In this document: piece by piece, positions 49,770 through 59,064 of the stretch | Layout of the letters: every line of letters begins with the position of its first letter | How positions within the stretch are numbered: position 1 is the first letter of the stretch | Assembly (NCBI RefSeq): GCF_001280125.1 | Contig: NZ_LGEG01000213.1 | Span: 3,971 to 67,970, forward strand | Origin: Streptomyces sp. NRRL F-6492 | GTDB lineage: Bacteria > Actinomycetota > Actinomycetes > Streptomycetales > Streptomycetaceae | Reading direction: 5' to 3' | DNA length: 64,000 nucleotides | Translations under genes and position numbers: made by a program | Notes under the pieces: generated by a model | Database searches by the model: none | The model's input: only the letters and a program-made list of their open reading frames with translations | What the model was told of the DNA's origin: nothing

Positions 49770-49795
49770 TTGCTATGCAACGAGTTGCATAGCAA
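49770..49795. promoter_or_regulatory. 26-bp palindromic PadR-type operator
   Basis: Arms TTGCTATGCAA (49770-49780) and TTGCATAGCAA (49785-49795) are perfectly inverted around CGAG. It sits directly upstream of padR and about 115 bp from the MFS start on the other side, so it may affect both. Confidence 0.8.
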
Positions 49796-49910
49796 GGCCG
49801 TCCGGGGCCGGTGAGACGCGGCTCACCCCCGGATCCGCGGCCCCGGAGTTCACATCCACGTCACACCCGGCTCTTGCCGCCCGCTCGAACGGTCGTTCAT
49901 GATCTGCGCC

Positions 49911-51314
49911 ATGCCAGCAGACGTCAGCGCCACTCCCGGGCCGGTCCCGCCCCTGCCGCGCCGGGTGCGCGTCGGGTACGGGCTCGGCTCCCTGTGCACC
50001 GGCACCTTCGCCACCGTGCCCGGACTGATCCTCCTGTACTACCTGACCGACGTCCTGGCCGTGCCCGCCGCCGTCGCCGGTCTCGCGGTGTTCCTGCCCA
50101 AGGCGTGGGACGTCCTCGTCAACCCGTTCGTCGGCGCCCTCTCCGACCGCAGCCGGCTGCGCGGCGGACCGCGCCGACCGTTCCTGCTCCTCGGGGCGTG
50201 CACGCTCCCGCCGCTCTTCGCGCTGGTCTTCGCCGCGCCGGCGCTGCGGGGAGCGGCCGCCGCCGGGTACGTGGCCGTCCTGTTCCTGCTCGCCGCCACC
50301 GCGTACGCCGTCTTCCAGGTGCCGTACGTGACGATGCCCGCCGAGATGACGGAGGACCCCGCCGAGCGCGGCCGGGTCCTCGGCTGGCGCGTCGGGTTCC
50401 TCGGCGTCGCGATCCTGCTCTCCGGCGCGCTGGCCCCCGCGATCGCCCACGCCGGCGGGGACGGCCCGGCGGGCTACCGGCTGATGGGGGTCGCCGTCGC
50501 CGTCCTGCTCGCCGTGGGCATGTTCGGGGCGTGGTTCACCACCCGGTGGGCGCCGGTGGCGGCCCGCGGCGAGGCCGAGCCGTCGCTGCGGGCGCAGCTG
50601 GCCGCCGCCCGCTCGAACCGCCCGTTCCTCTTCCTGGCGGGCATGTGGACGCTCCAGGCCCTCGCGGTCGGCGTGATGCTCGCCGGGGTCCAGTACTTCG
50701 CCACGTACACCCTGGGCTCGCCGACCGCCGTCACCCCGCTCTTCGCCGGTCTGATCGGCCCGCTCGTCCTCGTCACGCCGCTGTGGACCCGGCTCGCGCG
50801 CCGCTCCGGCGCGAGGACGGCCCAGTGGGGCGCGTCGCTGCTCTTTACCGGCGGCGCGCTGCTGCTCGCCCTCACCCCGGTGGCCGGGCCGGCCGTCGGG
50901 TACGGCGCGGTGGCCGTCATCGGCGTCGCCTACGCGGGGCTCCAGCTCCTTCCGCTGACCATGCTCGCGGACACCCTGGCCGCCGACGCGGTCCGCACGG
51001 GCCGACAGCGTGCGGCGACCTTCACCGGTCTGTGGACGGCCGCCGAGACGCTGGCCTTCGCCCTGGGCGCGGGGGCGTTCGCGCTCGTCCTGGCCGTGAC
51101 CGGGTTCCGCTCGTCCGACGCGGAGCACCGGGTGGCCCAGCCGGAGGCGGCGCTCACCGGCATCTCCCTCGGCACGGGCCTGCTGCCCGCCGCCCTGTCC
51201 GCCGCGAGCCTGTGGCTGCTGCACCGCTACCGCGAGGCCCCCTCCGAAGCCGTACCCGCCGTACCCGAACAGGCTGCCCCGCAGCAGGAAGTGAAGGCCC
51301 GTCGTGCCGACTGA
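49911..51314 (+). CDS. MFS transporter, GPH (sugar:cation symporter) type
   Basis: A 467-residue protein with 12 predicted spans. RVRVGYGLGSLCTGTF, LPKAWDVLVNPFVGALSDRSRLRGGPRRPFLLLG and VPYVTMPAEMTEDPAERGR are hallmarks of the glycoside-pentoside-hexuronide symporter family. The second ATG of a closely spaced pair is chosen; neither has a clear Shine-Dalgarno sequence. GAACG-GT-CGTTC just upstream (49887-49898) is a small TetR-like inverted repeat. Its stop overlaps the start of the PLP lyase gene by 11 bp, so the two are coupled and transport and lyase activities probably serve one pathway. Confidence 0.85.
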   Translation: MPADVSATPGPVPPLPRRVRVGYGLGSLCTGTFATVPGLILLYYLTDVLAVPAAVAGLAVFLPKAWDVLVNPFVGALSDRSRLRGGPRRPFLLLGACTLPPLFALVFAAPALRGAAAAGYVAVLFLLAATAYAVFQVPYVTMPAEMTEDPAERGRVLGWRVGFLGVAILLSGALAPAIAHAGGDGPAGYRLMGVAVAVLLAVGMFGAWFTTRWAPVAARGEAEPSLRAQLAAARSNRPFLFLAGMWTLQALAVGVMLAGVQYFATYTLGSPTAVTPLFAGLIGPLVLVTPLWTRLARRSGARTAQWGASLLFTGGALLLALTPVAGPAVGYGAVAVIGVAYAGLQLLPLTMLADTLAADAVRTGRQRAATFTGLWTAAETLAFALGAGAFALVLAVTGFRSSDAEHRVAQPEAALTGISLGTGLLPAALSAASLWLLHRYREAPSEAVPAVPEQAAPQQEVKARRAD

Positions 51315-52767
51315 CCCCGTCGTCCCCGCCCGTTCCGCCGCCGAGGTCCTCGCCGAGCTGCGCGGGCTCCGGGAGGCCGACGCGCCCACCCGGGGCGGAC
51401 GGACCTTCGCCTACGTGTACGACGCCGGGATCGAGGGCCTCGACGAGCTGGCGGCCGCCGCGTACACGGCCTTCGCCACCGTCAACGGCCTCGACCCGAC
51501 CGTCTTCCCGAGCGTGGCGCGCCTGGAGAACGACGTGGTGGGGGCCGTCGCCGCGCTGCTCGGCGCGCCCGGCGCCCAGGGCACCTTCACCAGCGGCGGC
51601 ACGGAGAGCATCCTGCTCGCGGTCAAGACGGCCCGCGACCACGCGCGCGCGGAGCGCGGGGTGACGGCCCCCGAGCTCGTGCTCCCCTCCACCGCGCACG
51701 CCGCGTTCCACAAGGCCGCGCACTACCTGGGCCTGGAGCCGGTCGTCGTCCCCGTCGACCCGGTCACCTTCCGCGCCGACGCCGGCGCGATCGCCGGGGC
51801 GGTCACGGACCGCACCGCGCTGGTGGTGGCCTCGGCCCCCTCGTACGCGCACGGCGTGATCGACCCGGTGGCGGAGATCGCGGCGGCCGCCGCCGGGCGG
51901 GGCGTGCTCTGCCACGTCGACGCCTGCATCGGCGGCTGGCTCCTCCCCCACCTGCGGCGCGCCGGGCGGAAGGTCGAGCCCTTCGACCTGTCGGTGCCCG
52001 GGGTGACCTCGCTCTCCGTCGACCTGCACAAGTACGGGTACGCCGACAAGGGCGCCTCCGTCGTCCTGTACCGGGACGCCGGGCTGCGGCGCCACCAGTA
52101 CTTCGCGCACGCCGGCTGGCCCGGGTACCCGGTGGTCAACCCCACGGTCCAGGGCACCAAGTCCGGCGGTCTGCTGGCCCAGGCGTGGGCCGTCCTGCGG
52201 TACGTCGGCGAGGACGGCTACACGGCTCTGGCCGGGCGGGTCGCCGAGGCCTCGGACCGGCTCCTGGCCGGTCTGCGGGCGGTGCCGGGGGTGCGGGTCC
52301 TCGGCGACCCGGCCGCCGGGCTCGTCTCCTTCACCGTCCTGGACGGCGCGGACCAGCCGGACCTGAGCCTGCTGCTGCACCTGGCCGACGAGCTGCGGAT
52401 CCTCGGCTGGTACCTCCAGCCCCAGCTCTCCTTCGACGGCCTGCCGCCCAACCTCCACCTCACGCTGACCCCGGCCACCGTCGGCCAGGTGGACGCCCTG
52501 GTCGAGGACCTGGGGACGGCGCTCGGCTCCGCCCGCGCGCTGCCTCCCGTGACGGCCGACCCGGCGCTCGTCGGCTTCGCCGCGCGGCTCGATCCGGCGG
52601 CGCTCGGACCGGACGAGATAGCCGCCGTGCTGGCCTTCGCGGGGCTCGACGGCGACGGGGGCCTGCCCTCCCGCACGGCGCCGGTGCTCGCCCTGCTCGA
52701 CGCGATGCCGGGGCCGCTGAAGGAGCGGCTCCTCGCGGAGTTCGTCGGGTCGGTCTTCCGGGTCTGA
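51304..52767 (+). CDS. PLP-dependent lyase/decarboxylase, sphingosine-1-phosphate lyase-like
   Basis: A 487-residue fold-type I PLP enzyme. TFTSGGTESIL (97-104) contacts the cofactor phosphate, HVDAC holds the pyridine-binding Asp206, and SVDLHKYGYADKGAS carries the Schiff-base Lys243. The HKYG...KG pattern is that of sphingosine-1-phosphate lyase and relatives within the group II decarboxylase clan; glutamate decarboxylase or tyrosine decarboxylase is less likely. A C-terminal ~60-residue extension with repeated acidic/alanine helices is present. The GTG start overlaps the MFS gene. Substrate inferred only by family. Confidence 0.82.
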   Translation: MPTDPVVPARSAAEVLAELRGLREADAPTRGGRTFAYVYDAGIEGLDELAAAAYTAFATVNGLDPTVFPSVARLENDVVGAVAALLGAPGAQGTFTSGGTESILLAVKTARDHARAERGVTAPELVLPSTAHAAFHKAAHYLGLEPVVVPVDPVTFRADAGAIAGAVTDRTALVVASAPSYAHGVIDPVAEIAAAAAGRGVLCHVDACIGGWLLPHLRRAGRKVEPFDLSVPGVTSLSVDLHKYGYADKGASVVLYRDAGLRRHQYFAHAGWPGYPVVNPTVQGTKSGGLLAQAWAVLRYVGEDGYTALAGRVAEASDRLLAGLRAVPGVRVLGDPAAGLVSFTVLDGADQPDLSLLLHLADELRILGWYLQPQLSFDGLPPNLHLTLTPATVGQVDALVEDLGTALGSARALPPVTADPALVGFAARLDPAALGPDEIAAVLAFAGLDGDGGLPSRTAPVLALLDAMPGPLKERLLAEFVGSVFRV

Positions 52768-52946
52768 CACCACGTCACTTCCCTTGCGTGGCAAGGAGAC
52801 AGGGGTCACGTGATCCTCATGTGACGGGCGTGTTGCAGTCGTACGGCCAACCCCGTCCGGGGACTCCTGGTGGGACGCGCGGGGCACTACTGTTCCCGCG
52901 CGCCCCCCACGATGCGTTCCTGTATCCCTTCGCTGAAGAGGCCACG

Positions 52947-55900
52947 GTGATCCCTCCCCCTGCCCCCGCCCCCTCCTCGCCGCGCCGCCGGCCGAGACTC
53001 CGCACGGCCCTCGTCACGCTGCTCGCGGCGGCCGCCCTCCTCGCCCCGCCGGCCGTCGCCGCCCCGGCACGGGCGGCCGCCGGGGTCGATCCCCTCCCCG
53101 TCGCCGGGGACCCCTGCCTCGGGCAGTGCCAGGACATCCTCCCTGCCGGGCAGAACGGCCACGCCACGCTGGCGGGGATCCTGCTGCACCAGACCGTGGG
53201 CACCCGCCCCAAGCACTCCGCCGACCAGATCGAGCCGTACGACAACCTGCTCCACGAGTACTCCGGCCTGACGGCCGACCAGCTCGCCGCCTACTTCAAC
53301 GACGCCTCCCTGGGCGTGCCGGCCGGGCAGGTGGAGAGCGTCACGTCACCGCGCGCGGACGTCACGATCACCCGTGACAAGACGACCGGCACCCCGCACA
53401 TCAAGGGGACGACCCGGGCGGGGACCGAGTTCGGCGCCGGGTACGCGGCCGGCGAGGACAAGCTGTGGCTGATGGACGTCCTGCGGCACGTGGGACGCGG
53501 TGAGCTGTCGTCGTTCGCGGGCGGCGCCGCGGGCAACCGCGCCCTGGAGCAGAGCCTGTGGGCGGTCGCCCCGTACACCGAGGCCGACCTCGCCGCCCAG
53601 CTGGAGCGCGTGCGCGCCTCGGGCCCCAGGGGCGCGCAGGCGCACGAGGACATCCGCGACTACGTGGCCGGCGTCAACAAGTGGATCGACGACACGCTGG
53701 GGGCGAACTCCTATCCCGGCGAGTACGAACTGACCGGCCACGGGAAGAGGATCGCGTACTTCACCGCGACGGACGTGGTGGCCATCGCCTCCGTCGTCGG
53801 CGCGATCTTCGGCGGGGGCGGCGGGGGCGAGGTCGAGAACGCCCTGGCCCGGCTGGAGTTCCGGCAGCGCTACGGGACGGCGGCCGGTGACGCCGCGTAC
53901 ACCGCGTGGCGGGCGCAGAACGACACGGAGGCGGTGACGACCCAGCACGCCGGCACCTACCCGTACGCGGTCTCCCCGCCCTCGCCGACCGGGGTCGCGG
54001 CCCCCGACCGGGGCACGGTCCGGGCCTTCGCCCACGCGCGGAACGGCACGGGGACGGGCACGACCGCGGCCGCCGCCACGGGCGCGGAGGGGGTCCTGCC
54101 CGCCGACCTGATCACCGCGAGGAAGGGCATGTCCAACGCCCTCGTGGTGTCCGGCGCGCACACCGCCTCCGGGCACCCCGTCGCCGTCTACGGGCCCCAG
54201 ACCGGTTACTACGCCCCGCAGTTGCTCATGGTGCAGGAGCTGGACGGTCCCGGGCTGCGCGCCCGCGGCGCCTCGTTCCCCGGGCTCAGCTTCTACGTGG
54301 AGATCGGCCGCGGCCTCGACTACTCCTGGAGCGCGACCTCCGCCAACCAGGACATCACCGACACCTTCGCGGTCGAGCTGTGCGAGCCCTCGGGCGCCAC
54401 GCCGACCACGGAGTCCGCGCACTACCTGCTGCGCGGGGCGTGCACCCCCTTCGAGACGCTGGCGAAGCGCAACAGCTGGTCGCCGACCACGGCGGACCCG
54501 ACGGCGGCCGGGGCGTACGACCTCGTCGCCCGGCGGAGCGCGTACGGGATCGTCACCCACACGGGGACGGTGGGCGGCAGGCCGGTGGCGTTCACCGCGC
54601 TGCGCTCCACCTACCACCACGAGCTGGACTCGGTGGTCGGCTTCCAGCGGTTCAACGACCCGGCGGAGATCACCTCCGCGCAGACGTTCCAGAACGCGGC
54701 GCGGGACGTCGGCTACACCTTCAACTGGTTCTACGCGGACGCCGACCACACCGCCTACTACAACTCGGGCGTCAACCCGGTGCGGGCCGCGAACACCGAT
54801 CCCGACCAGCCGATCCTGGCCCGCACCGGGTACGAGTGGCGGAACTGGGACCCGGTCGCCAACACCTCGGACGTCACCCCGCCCTCGGAGCACCCGCAGT
54901 CGGTGGACCAGGACTACTACGTCAGCTGGAACAACAAGCAGGCGAAGGGCTTCGCCTCGGAGTGGGGCAACGGCGCGGTGCACCGGGCCGACCTCCTCGA
55001 CACCCGGGTCGCCGCCCTCGTCGCGGCGGGCGGCGTCACCCGCACCGCGCTCGTGAAGGCCATGGAGGAGGCCGCCACCGTCGACCTGCGTGCCGAGCGG
55101 GTGCTGCCCGAACTGCTCGACGTCATCGGCACCGCGCCGGTCGCCGACCCGGAGCAGGCCGCGGCGGTGGCGAAGCTGCGGGCCTGGCTGGCGGCCGGTT
55201 CCCAGCGCCGGGAGACCGCGAAGGGGTCGCGCGTCTACGCCCACGCCGACGCGATCCGGATCCTGGACGCCTGGTGGCCGCTGCTCGTCGAGGGCGCCTT
55301 CACACCCGCCCTGGGCACCGACCTCTACCGGGCCCTGACCGCCGTCGCCCCGGTCAACGAGTCGCCGTCGGGCGGCCAGAACGGCGGCGGCCCGGGCGGC
55401 TCGGGCATCGCGGCGGGCGAGGCCCACAAGGGGTCGGCGTTCCAGCACGGCTGGTGGTCGTACGTCGACAAGGACCTGCGGTCGGTGCTCGGCCGGACCG
55501 TGGGCAGCCCGCTCGACCGGACGTACTGCGGCGCCGGATCGGTGACCGAGTGCCGCCGGATCCTGCTCGCCGCGCTCGGCGCGGCGACGGCGGCCCCGGC
55601 GAGCGCCGTCTACCCCGCGGACAAGTACTGCGGCGCAGGCGAGCAGGTGTGCGCCGACTCGATCGCGCACCGGGCGATGGGCGGCATCACCGTGCCCCGC
55701 ATCGCGTGGCAGAACCGGCCCACCTACCAGCAGGTGGTGGAGTTCCCGGCCCGCCGCACGGACGCCCTGGCGAATCTCGCCGCCGGCGCGACCGCCACGG
55801 CCTCCGACCACCAGGACGCGGTCGTCGTCTCGTACCCGCCGCGGAAGGCGGTCGACCAGGACCCGTCCACGCGGTGGGCGAGCAGAACGGTGGCGACGGC

Positions 55901-56165
55901 GTGGATCACCGTGGACCTGGGGGCGGTCCGCCGGGTCGGCCGGGTGACGCTCGACTGGTCGGAGCAGTACGCGCGGAGGTACCGGATCGAGGTGTCGGCG
56001 GACAACGCGTCCTGGCGGACGGTCCACACGACGACGGCGGGCCGGGGCGGCGTGGAGAACCGCGCCTTCGCCGCGGGGGACGCCCGCTACGTGCGGATCA
56101 CGTGCCTGGAGCGGGCCACGGACAACCGGTACTCGCTGAACGAGATCGGCGTCCACGGACGCTGA
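52947..56165 (+). CDS. Secreted penicillin-acylase-family Ntn hydrolase with F5/8-type C domain
   Basis: A 1072-residue secreted protein. A signal peptide (PRLRTALVTLLAAAALLAPPAVAAPARA) is followed by the acylase alpha part (~150-390, RDKTTGTPHIKGTTRAGTEFGAGYAAGEDKLWLMDVLRHVGRGELSSF). The autoprocessing site with a candidate N-terminal nucleophile is Ser396 in KGMSNALVVSG; the beta part (~396-910) contains NWFYADADHTAYYNSG. A discoidin/F5-8C carbohydrate-binding domain (~930-1072, ASDHQDAVVVSYPPRKAVDQDPSTRWAS) ends the protein. The family cleaves amides such as penicillins, acyl-homoserine lactones or lipopeptides. GTG start with GAGG 5 bp upstream. Probably monocistronic. Confidence 0.88.
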   Translation: MIPPPAPAPSSPRRRPRLRTALVTLLAAAALLAPPAVAAPARAAAGVDPLPVAGDPCLGQCQDILPAGQNGHATLAGILLHQTVGTRPKHSADQIEPYDNLLHEYSGLTADQLAAYFNDASLGVPAGQVESVTSPRADVTITRDKTTGTPHIKGTTRAGTEFGAGYAAGEDKLWLMDVLRHVGRGELSSFAGGAAGNRALEQSLWAVAPYTEADLAAQLERVRASGPRGAQAHEDIRDYVAGVNKWIDDTLGANSYPGEYELTGHGKRIAYFTATDVVAIASVVGAIFGGGGGGEVENALARLEFRQRYGTAAGDAAYTAWRAQNDTEAVTTQHAGTYPYAVSPPSPTGVAAPDRGTVRAFAHARNGTGTGTTAAAATGAEGVLPADLITARKGMSNALVVSGAHTASGHPVAVYGPQTGYYAPQLLMVQELDGPGLRARGASFPGLSFYVEIGRGLDYSWSATSANQDITDTFAVELCEPSGATPTTESAHYLLRGACTPFETLAKRNSWSPTTADPTAAGAYDLVARRSAYGIVTHTGTVGGRPVAFTALRSTYHHELDSVVGFQRFNDPAEITSAQTFQNAARDVGYTFNWFYADADHTAYYNSGVNPVRAANTDPDQPILARTGYEWRNWDPVANTSDVTPPSEHPQSVDQDYYVSWNNKQAKGFASEWGNGAVHRADLLDTRVAALVAAGGVTRTALVKAMEEAATVDLRAERVLPELLDVIGTAPVADPEQAAAVAKLRAWLAAGSQRRETAKGSRVYAHADAIRILDAWWPLLVEGAFTPALGTDLYRALTAVAPVNESPSGGQNGGGPGGSGIAAGEAHKGSAFQHGWWSYVDKDLRSVLGRTVGSPLDRTYCGAGSVTECRRILLAALGAATAAPASAVYPADKYCGAGEQVCADSIAHRAMGGITVPRIAWQNRPTYQQVVEFPARRTDALANLAAGATATASDHQDAVVVSYPPRKAVDQDPSTRWASRTVATAWITVDLGAVRRVGRVTLDWSEQYARRYRIEVSADNASWRTVHTTTAGRGGVENRAFAAGDARYVRITCLERATDNRYSLNEIGVHGR

Positions 56166-56173
56166 GCGGAAGC

Positions 56174-56201
56174 CGGGCCCGGTCCGACGGGACCGGGCCC
56201 G
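56174..56201 (+). terminator. Terminator of the penicillin-acylase-like gene
   Basis: A 12-bp perfect stem CGGGCCCGGTCC / GGACCGGGCCCG with a GACG loop, 8 nt after the stop. Confidence 0.8.
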
Positions 56202-56248
56202 CGACGGCTCGGCATGCACACCCGGGGGTCCGGGGCGACCATCGAGGT

Positions 56249-57835
56249 ATGGCTGGTAACTCCACGGCCACGCGGGCCGGCACTGCCGCCTCGCGTGCGC
56301 CCCGCCAGAAACTGGCGCTCGCGGCCATGCTCTTCGCGGTGTCGATGACGTTCATCGACCAGACGATCGTCTCGATCGCCGCGCCGAACATCACGGCCGA
56401 GCTGGACCTCTCCGCCACCGGGATGCAGTGGGTCGTCAACGCCTATCTGCTCTCCCTCGCCGCGTTCTTCGCGCTCGGCGGGCGGCTCTCCGACATCTTC
56501 GGGCACCGCCGGGTCATGCTGATCGGCACCCTGCTCTTCGTCGTCTCGTCGGCCCTCTGCGGCTGCGTGCCGTCCGGGGACGCCGCGCTGACCTGGCTGA
56601 TCGTCTTCCGCTCCACCCAGGGCCTGGGGGCCGCGCTGATGTTCCCGGCGGCGCTCGCCGTGGTCATCGCGGTCTTCCCGGTGGAGCGGCGCGGCCGGGC
56701 GCTCGCCCTCTTCTTCGGGCTCTCCGGCGCCCTGACCGCCATCGGCCCGCTGCTCGGCGGCTGGCTGACCGCCTGGACCTGGCGGGCGATCTTCTGGGTG
56801 AACGTGCCGGTCGCCGTCGTCGCGATCGTGCTCACCGTGCTCGCCCGGGTCCCCGAGAGCCGCCGCCGCGAACGCCTCGACGTCGTCGGCGCCGTCCTGG
56901 TCGCCGTCGGCATGGGGCTCGGGGTGCTGGGCTTCCAGCAGGCGTCGTCCTGGGGCTGGGGCAGCGTCGCGACCTGGGCCTGCGTCGTGGGCGGCGCGGT
57001 GGTCCTGGTGCTGTTCCACGGTTACGAGCGGCGCACCGCGCAGCCGCTGATCAACTTCGACGTCTTCCGGGACCGGGCGTTCACGGTCGACAGCCTCGTG
57101 CTGTTCTTCGCGATGCTCGCCTTCGTGCCGGTGTTCTTCTTCGCCTCGGTGTACGCCCAGGTGTCGCTGAGCGCCTCGCCGAACCAGGCCGCGCTGTTCC
57201 TGCTGTACTTCTTCATCGGCTTCGGCATCGCCTCCCAGTGGGGCGGCAAGATCCTCGACAAGCGGGGCGCCCGCCCGGCCATGAAGATCGGCTGCGCGCT
57301 CGGCGCGGTCGGCTTCTACCTGTGGGCCCAGAAGCTGACCGACCTGTCGATGCACGACCAGTGGCCGTACGCGGCCATGGCGGGCGCCGGCATCGGGTTC
57401 CTGCTCGCCCCGGCCTCCACCGACGCCGTCAACCGCTCCATCGGCGCCTCGTACGGCGAGGTCACCGGCATCACCCAGACCGTCCGCAACTACGCGGCGG
57501 CCATCGGCATGGCCGTCTTCAGCACCGTCCTCGCGCACGTCTCCGCGAACCGGATCACCGACACGCTCACCGAGCGCGGTCTGCCGCCGGCCGAGGCGGA
57601 GGCGACGGCCGGGAGGGTCGCGGAGGCGGTCACCGGCCATCCGGACGGCCGGGCGCCCACCGGGGACGGGCCCGTCGCCGAGGCGCTGCGGGGCGCCGGG
57701 GACGCGATCCGGATGGACTTCGCCGAGGCGAACCAGTGGGTCTTCTACGGCATGGCGATCGCGCTGGCCGTGGCCTTCCTCCTCGCCCTCGCGCACCCGG
57801 GGACGCGGGTCACCGAGAAGCCCCCGGAGGACTGA
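56249..57835 (+). CDS. MFS drug exporter, EmrB/QacA (DHA2, 14-TM) type
   Basis: A 528-residue membrane protein with 14 predicted spans. Family motifs: SMTFIDQTIVSIAAPNI (TM1, motif D1), LGGRLSDIFGHRRVMLIG (motif A), FRSTQGLGAALMFPAAL (motif B) and GPLLGGWLTAWTWRAIFWVNVPV (motif C). It exports hydrophobic drugs or cell-made antibiotics using the proton gradient. The substrate is unknown and no local TetR regulator is present. The ATG has only GAGG directly before it. Convergent with galM (19 bp between stops). Confidence 0.92.
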   Translation: MAGNSTATRAGTAASRAPRQKLALAAMLFAVSMTFIDQTIVSIAAPNITAELDLSATGMQWVVNAYLLSLAAFFALGGRLSDIFGHRRVMLIGTLLFVVSSALCGCVPSGDAALTWLIVFRSTQGLGAALMFPAALAVVIAVFPVERRGRALALFFGLSGALTAIGPLLGGWLTAWTWRAIFWVNVPVAVVAIVLTVLARVPESRRRERLDVVGAVLVAVGMGLGVLGFQQASSWGWGSVATWACVVGGAVVLVLFHGYERRTAQPLINFDVFRDRAFTVDSLVLFFAMLAFVPVFFFASVYAQVSLSASPNQAALFLLYFFIGFGIASQWGGKILDKRGARPAMKIGCALGAVGFYLWAQKLTDLSMHDQWPYAAMAGAGIGFLLAPASTDAVNRSIGASYGEVTGITQTVRNYAAAIGMAVFSTVLAHVSANRITDTLTERGLPPAEAEATAGRVAEAVTGHPDGRAPTGDGPVAEALRGAGDAIRMDFAEANQWVFYGMAIALAVAFLLALAHPGTRVTEKPPED

Positions 57836-57854
57836 GGTCCGCTCTCCCCCGGCC

Positions 57855-58940
57855 CTACCGGGCCGCTCCGGGGAAGCGGAACTCGGTGCGGCGGCGGCCG
57901 GTGGTCCCCGGCTCCAGCACCGCGCTGGGGTACGCGGGGCGGTTGGGGGCGTCGGGGAAGTGCTGGGGTTCCAGGCACACCGCCCCGTGGCGGGACAGCG
58001 GGCGGCCCCCGGGGTCGGTGAGCGTGCCGTCGAGCTGGTTGGCGGTGTAGACCTGGAGCCCCGGGGCGGTCGTCCACACCTCCATCGCGCGCGTGCCGCC
58101 CGGGGCGGCGAGCCGCGCGGCCCGGCGCGGTGCGGCGGTCTCCCCCGCCTCCCCTCCGGACAGCGCCCAGCAGTGGTCGTAGCCGCCGGCGCGGCGGACC
58201 TGCTCGTCCCCGCCGGCCAGGACGCCGTCGCCGAGGCGGCGCGGGGAGGTCAGGTCGAAGGGGGTTCCCGCGACGTCCGCGACCGGGCCGAGGGGGATGC
58301 CGTCGGGGTCGACGGGCAGGTATCCGGCGCCGTCCACCCCGAGGGTGTGGTCCAGGACGTGCCCGCCGTCGGCCGCCAGGTTGAAGTAGGCGTGGTGGCT
58401 GAGGTTGACGACCGTCGTACGGTCCGTGGTGGCCGCGCAGTCCAGGGCGAGCGTGCCGGCGGCGTCGAGCGCGTACACGGCGGTGACGTCGAGCGCTCCG
58501 GGGAAGCCCATGTCGCCGTCGGGGCTGTGCAGGCGCAGGCGCAGTCCGGCCGTGTCGCCGTCGGTGAAGGGCTCCGCCTCCCAGACCCTGCCGTCGAAGC
58601 CCCCGGGGCCGCCGTGCAGGGCGTGGCCGCGGTCGTTGACGGGGATCTCGTGGACGGCCCCGCCGAGCGTGAAGCGGCCGTGGGCGACGCGGTTGGCGTA
58701 GCGGCCGATCAGCGCCCCCAGGTAGGGGCCCTTCTCCGCGTACCGGTCGAGCGAGGGCAGCGACAGGACGACGTTCCCGGTGCGGCCGGTGGTGTCGGGG
58801 ACGCCGAGGGCGTGCAGGACGCCCCCGTAGGTGAGGATCTCCGCGTACACGCCGGAGGGGGAGTCGAGGCGCCAGAGTGCGACGTCCTCCCCTTCCGGGG
58901 TGGTGCCGAACGGCCGGTGACGGACGGTGGGTCGGGGCAT
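57855..58940 (-). CDS. galM: Aldose 1-epimerase (galactose mutarotase)
   Basis: A 361-residue mutarotase. YLGALIGRYANRVAHGRFTLGG and NDRGHALHGGPGGFDGRVWEA hold the first catalytic His; TVVNLSHHAYFNLA holds the second; the C-terminal GAVCLEPQHFPDAPN contains the catalytic Glu. It converts alpha and beta anomers of hexoses. ATG is preceded by GAGG 7 bp upstream. It is last in the set transporter, LacI, galM on the minus strand, 124 bp below lacI, which points to galactose or galactofuranose-type sugar use. Confidence 0.93.
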   Translation of the reverse strand: MPRPTVRHRPFGTTPEGEDVALWRLDSPSGVYAEILTYGGVLHALGVPDTTGRTGNVVLSLPSLDRYAEKGPYLGALIGRYANRVAHGRFTLGGAVHEIPVNDRGHALHGGPGGFDGRVWEAEPFTDGDTAGLRLRLHSPDGDMGFPGALDVTAVYALDAAGTLALDCAATTDRTTVVNLSHHAYFNLAADGGHVLDHTLGVDGAGYLPVDPDGIPLGPVADVAGTPFDLTSPRRLGDGVLAGGDEQVRRAGGYDHCWALSGGEAGETAAPRRAARLAAPGGTRAMEVWTTAPGLQVYTANQLDGTLTDPGGRPLSRHGAVCLEPQHFPDAPNRPAYPSAVLEPGTTGRRRTEFRFPGAAR

Positions 58941-59064
58941 GGGAAGTCCTCGGGACGGGTGGGTGACGGGGGTCTTGCCCTGTTCGGGGGGGCGAGGAGA
59001 GGAGGCGGGGCCGGGGCGAGGGGGCGGGGCCGGTGGGGCGGCGGGTCGTGCTCCGCCCCGGCGG

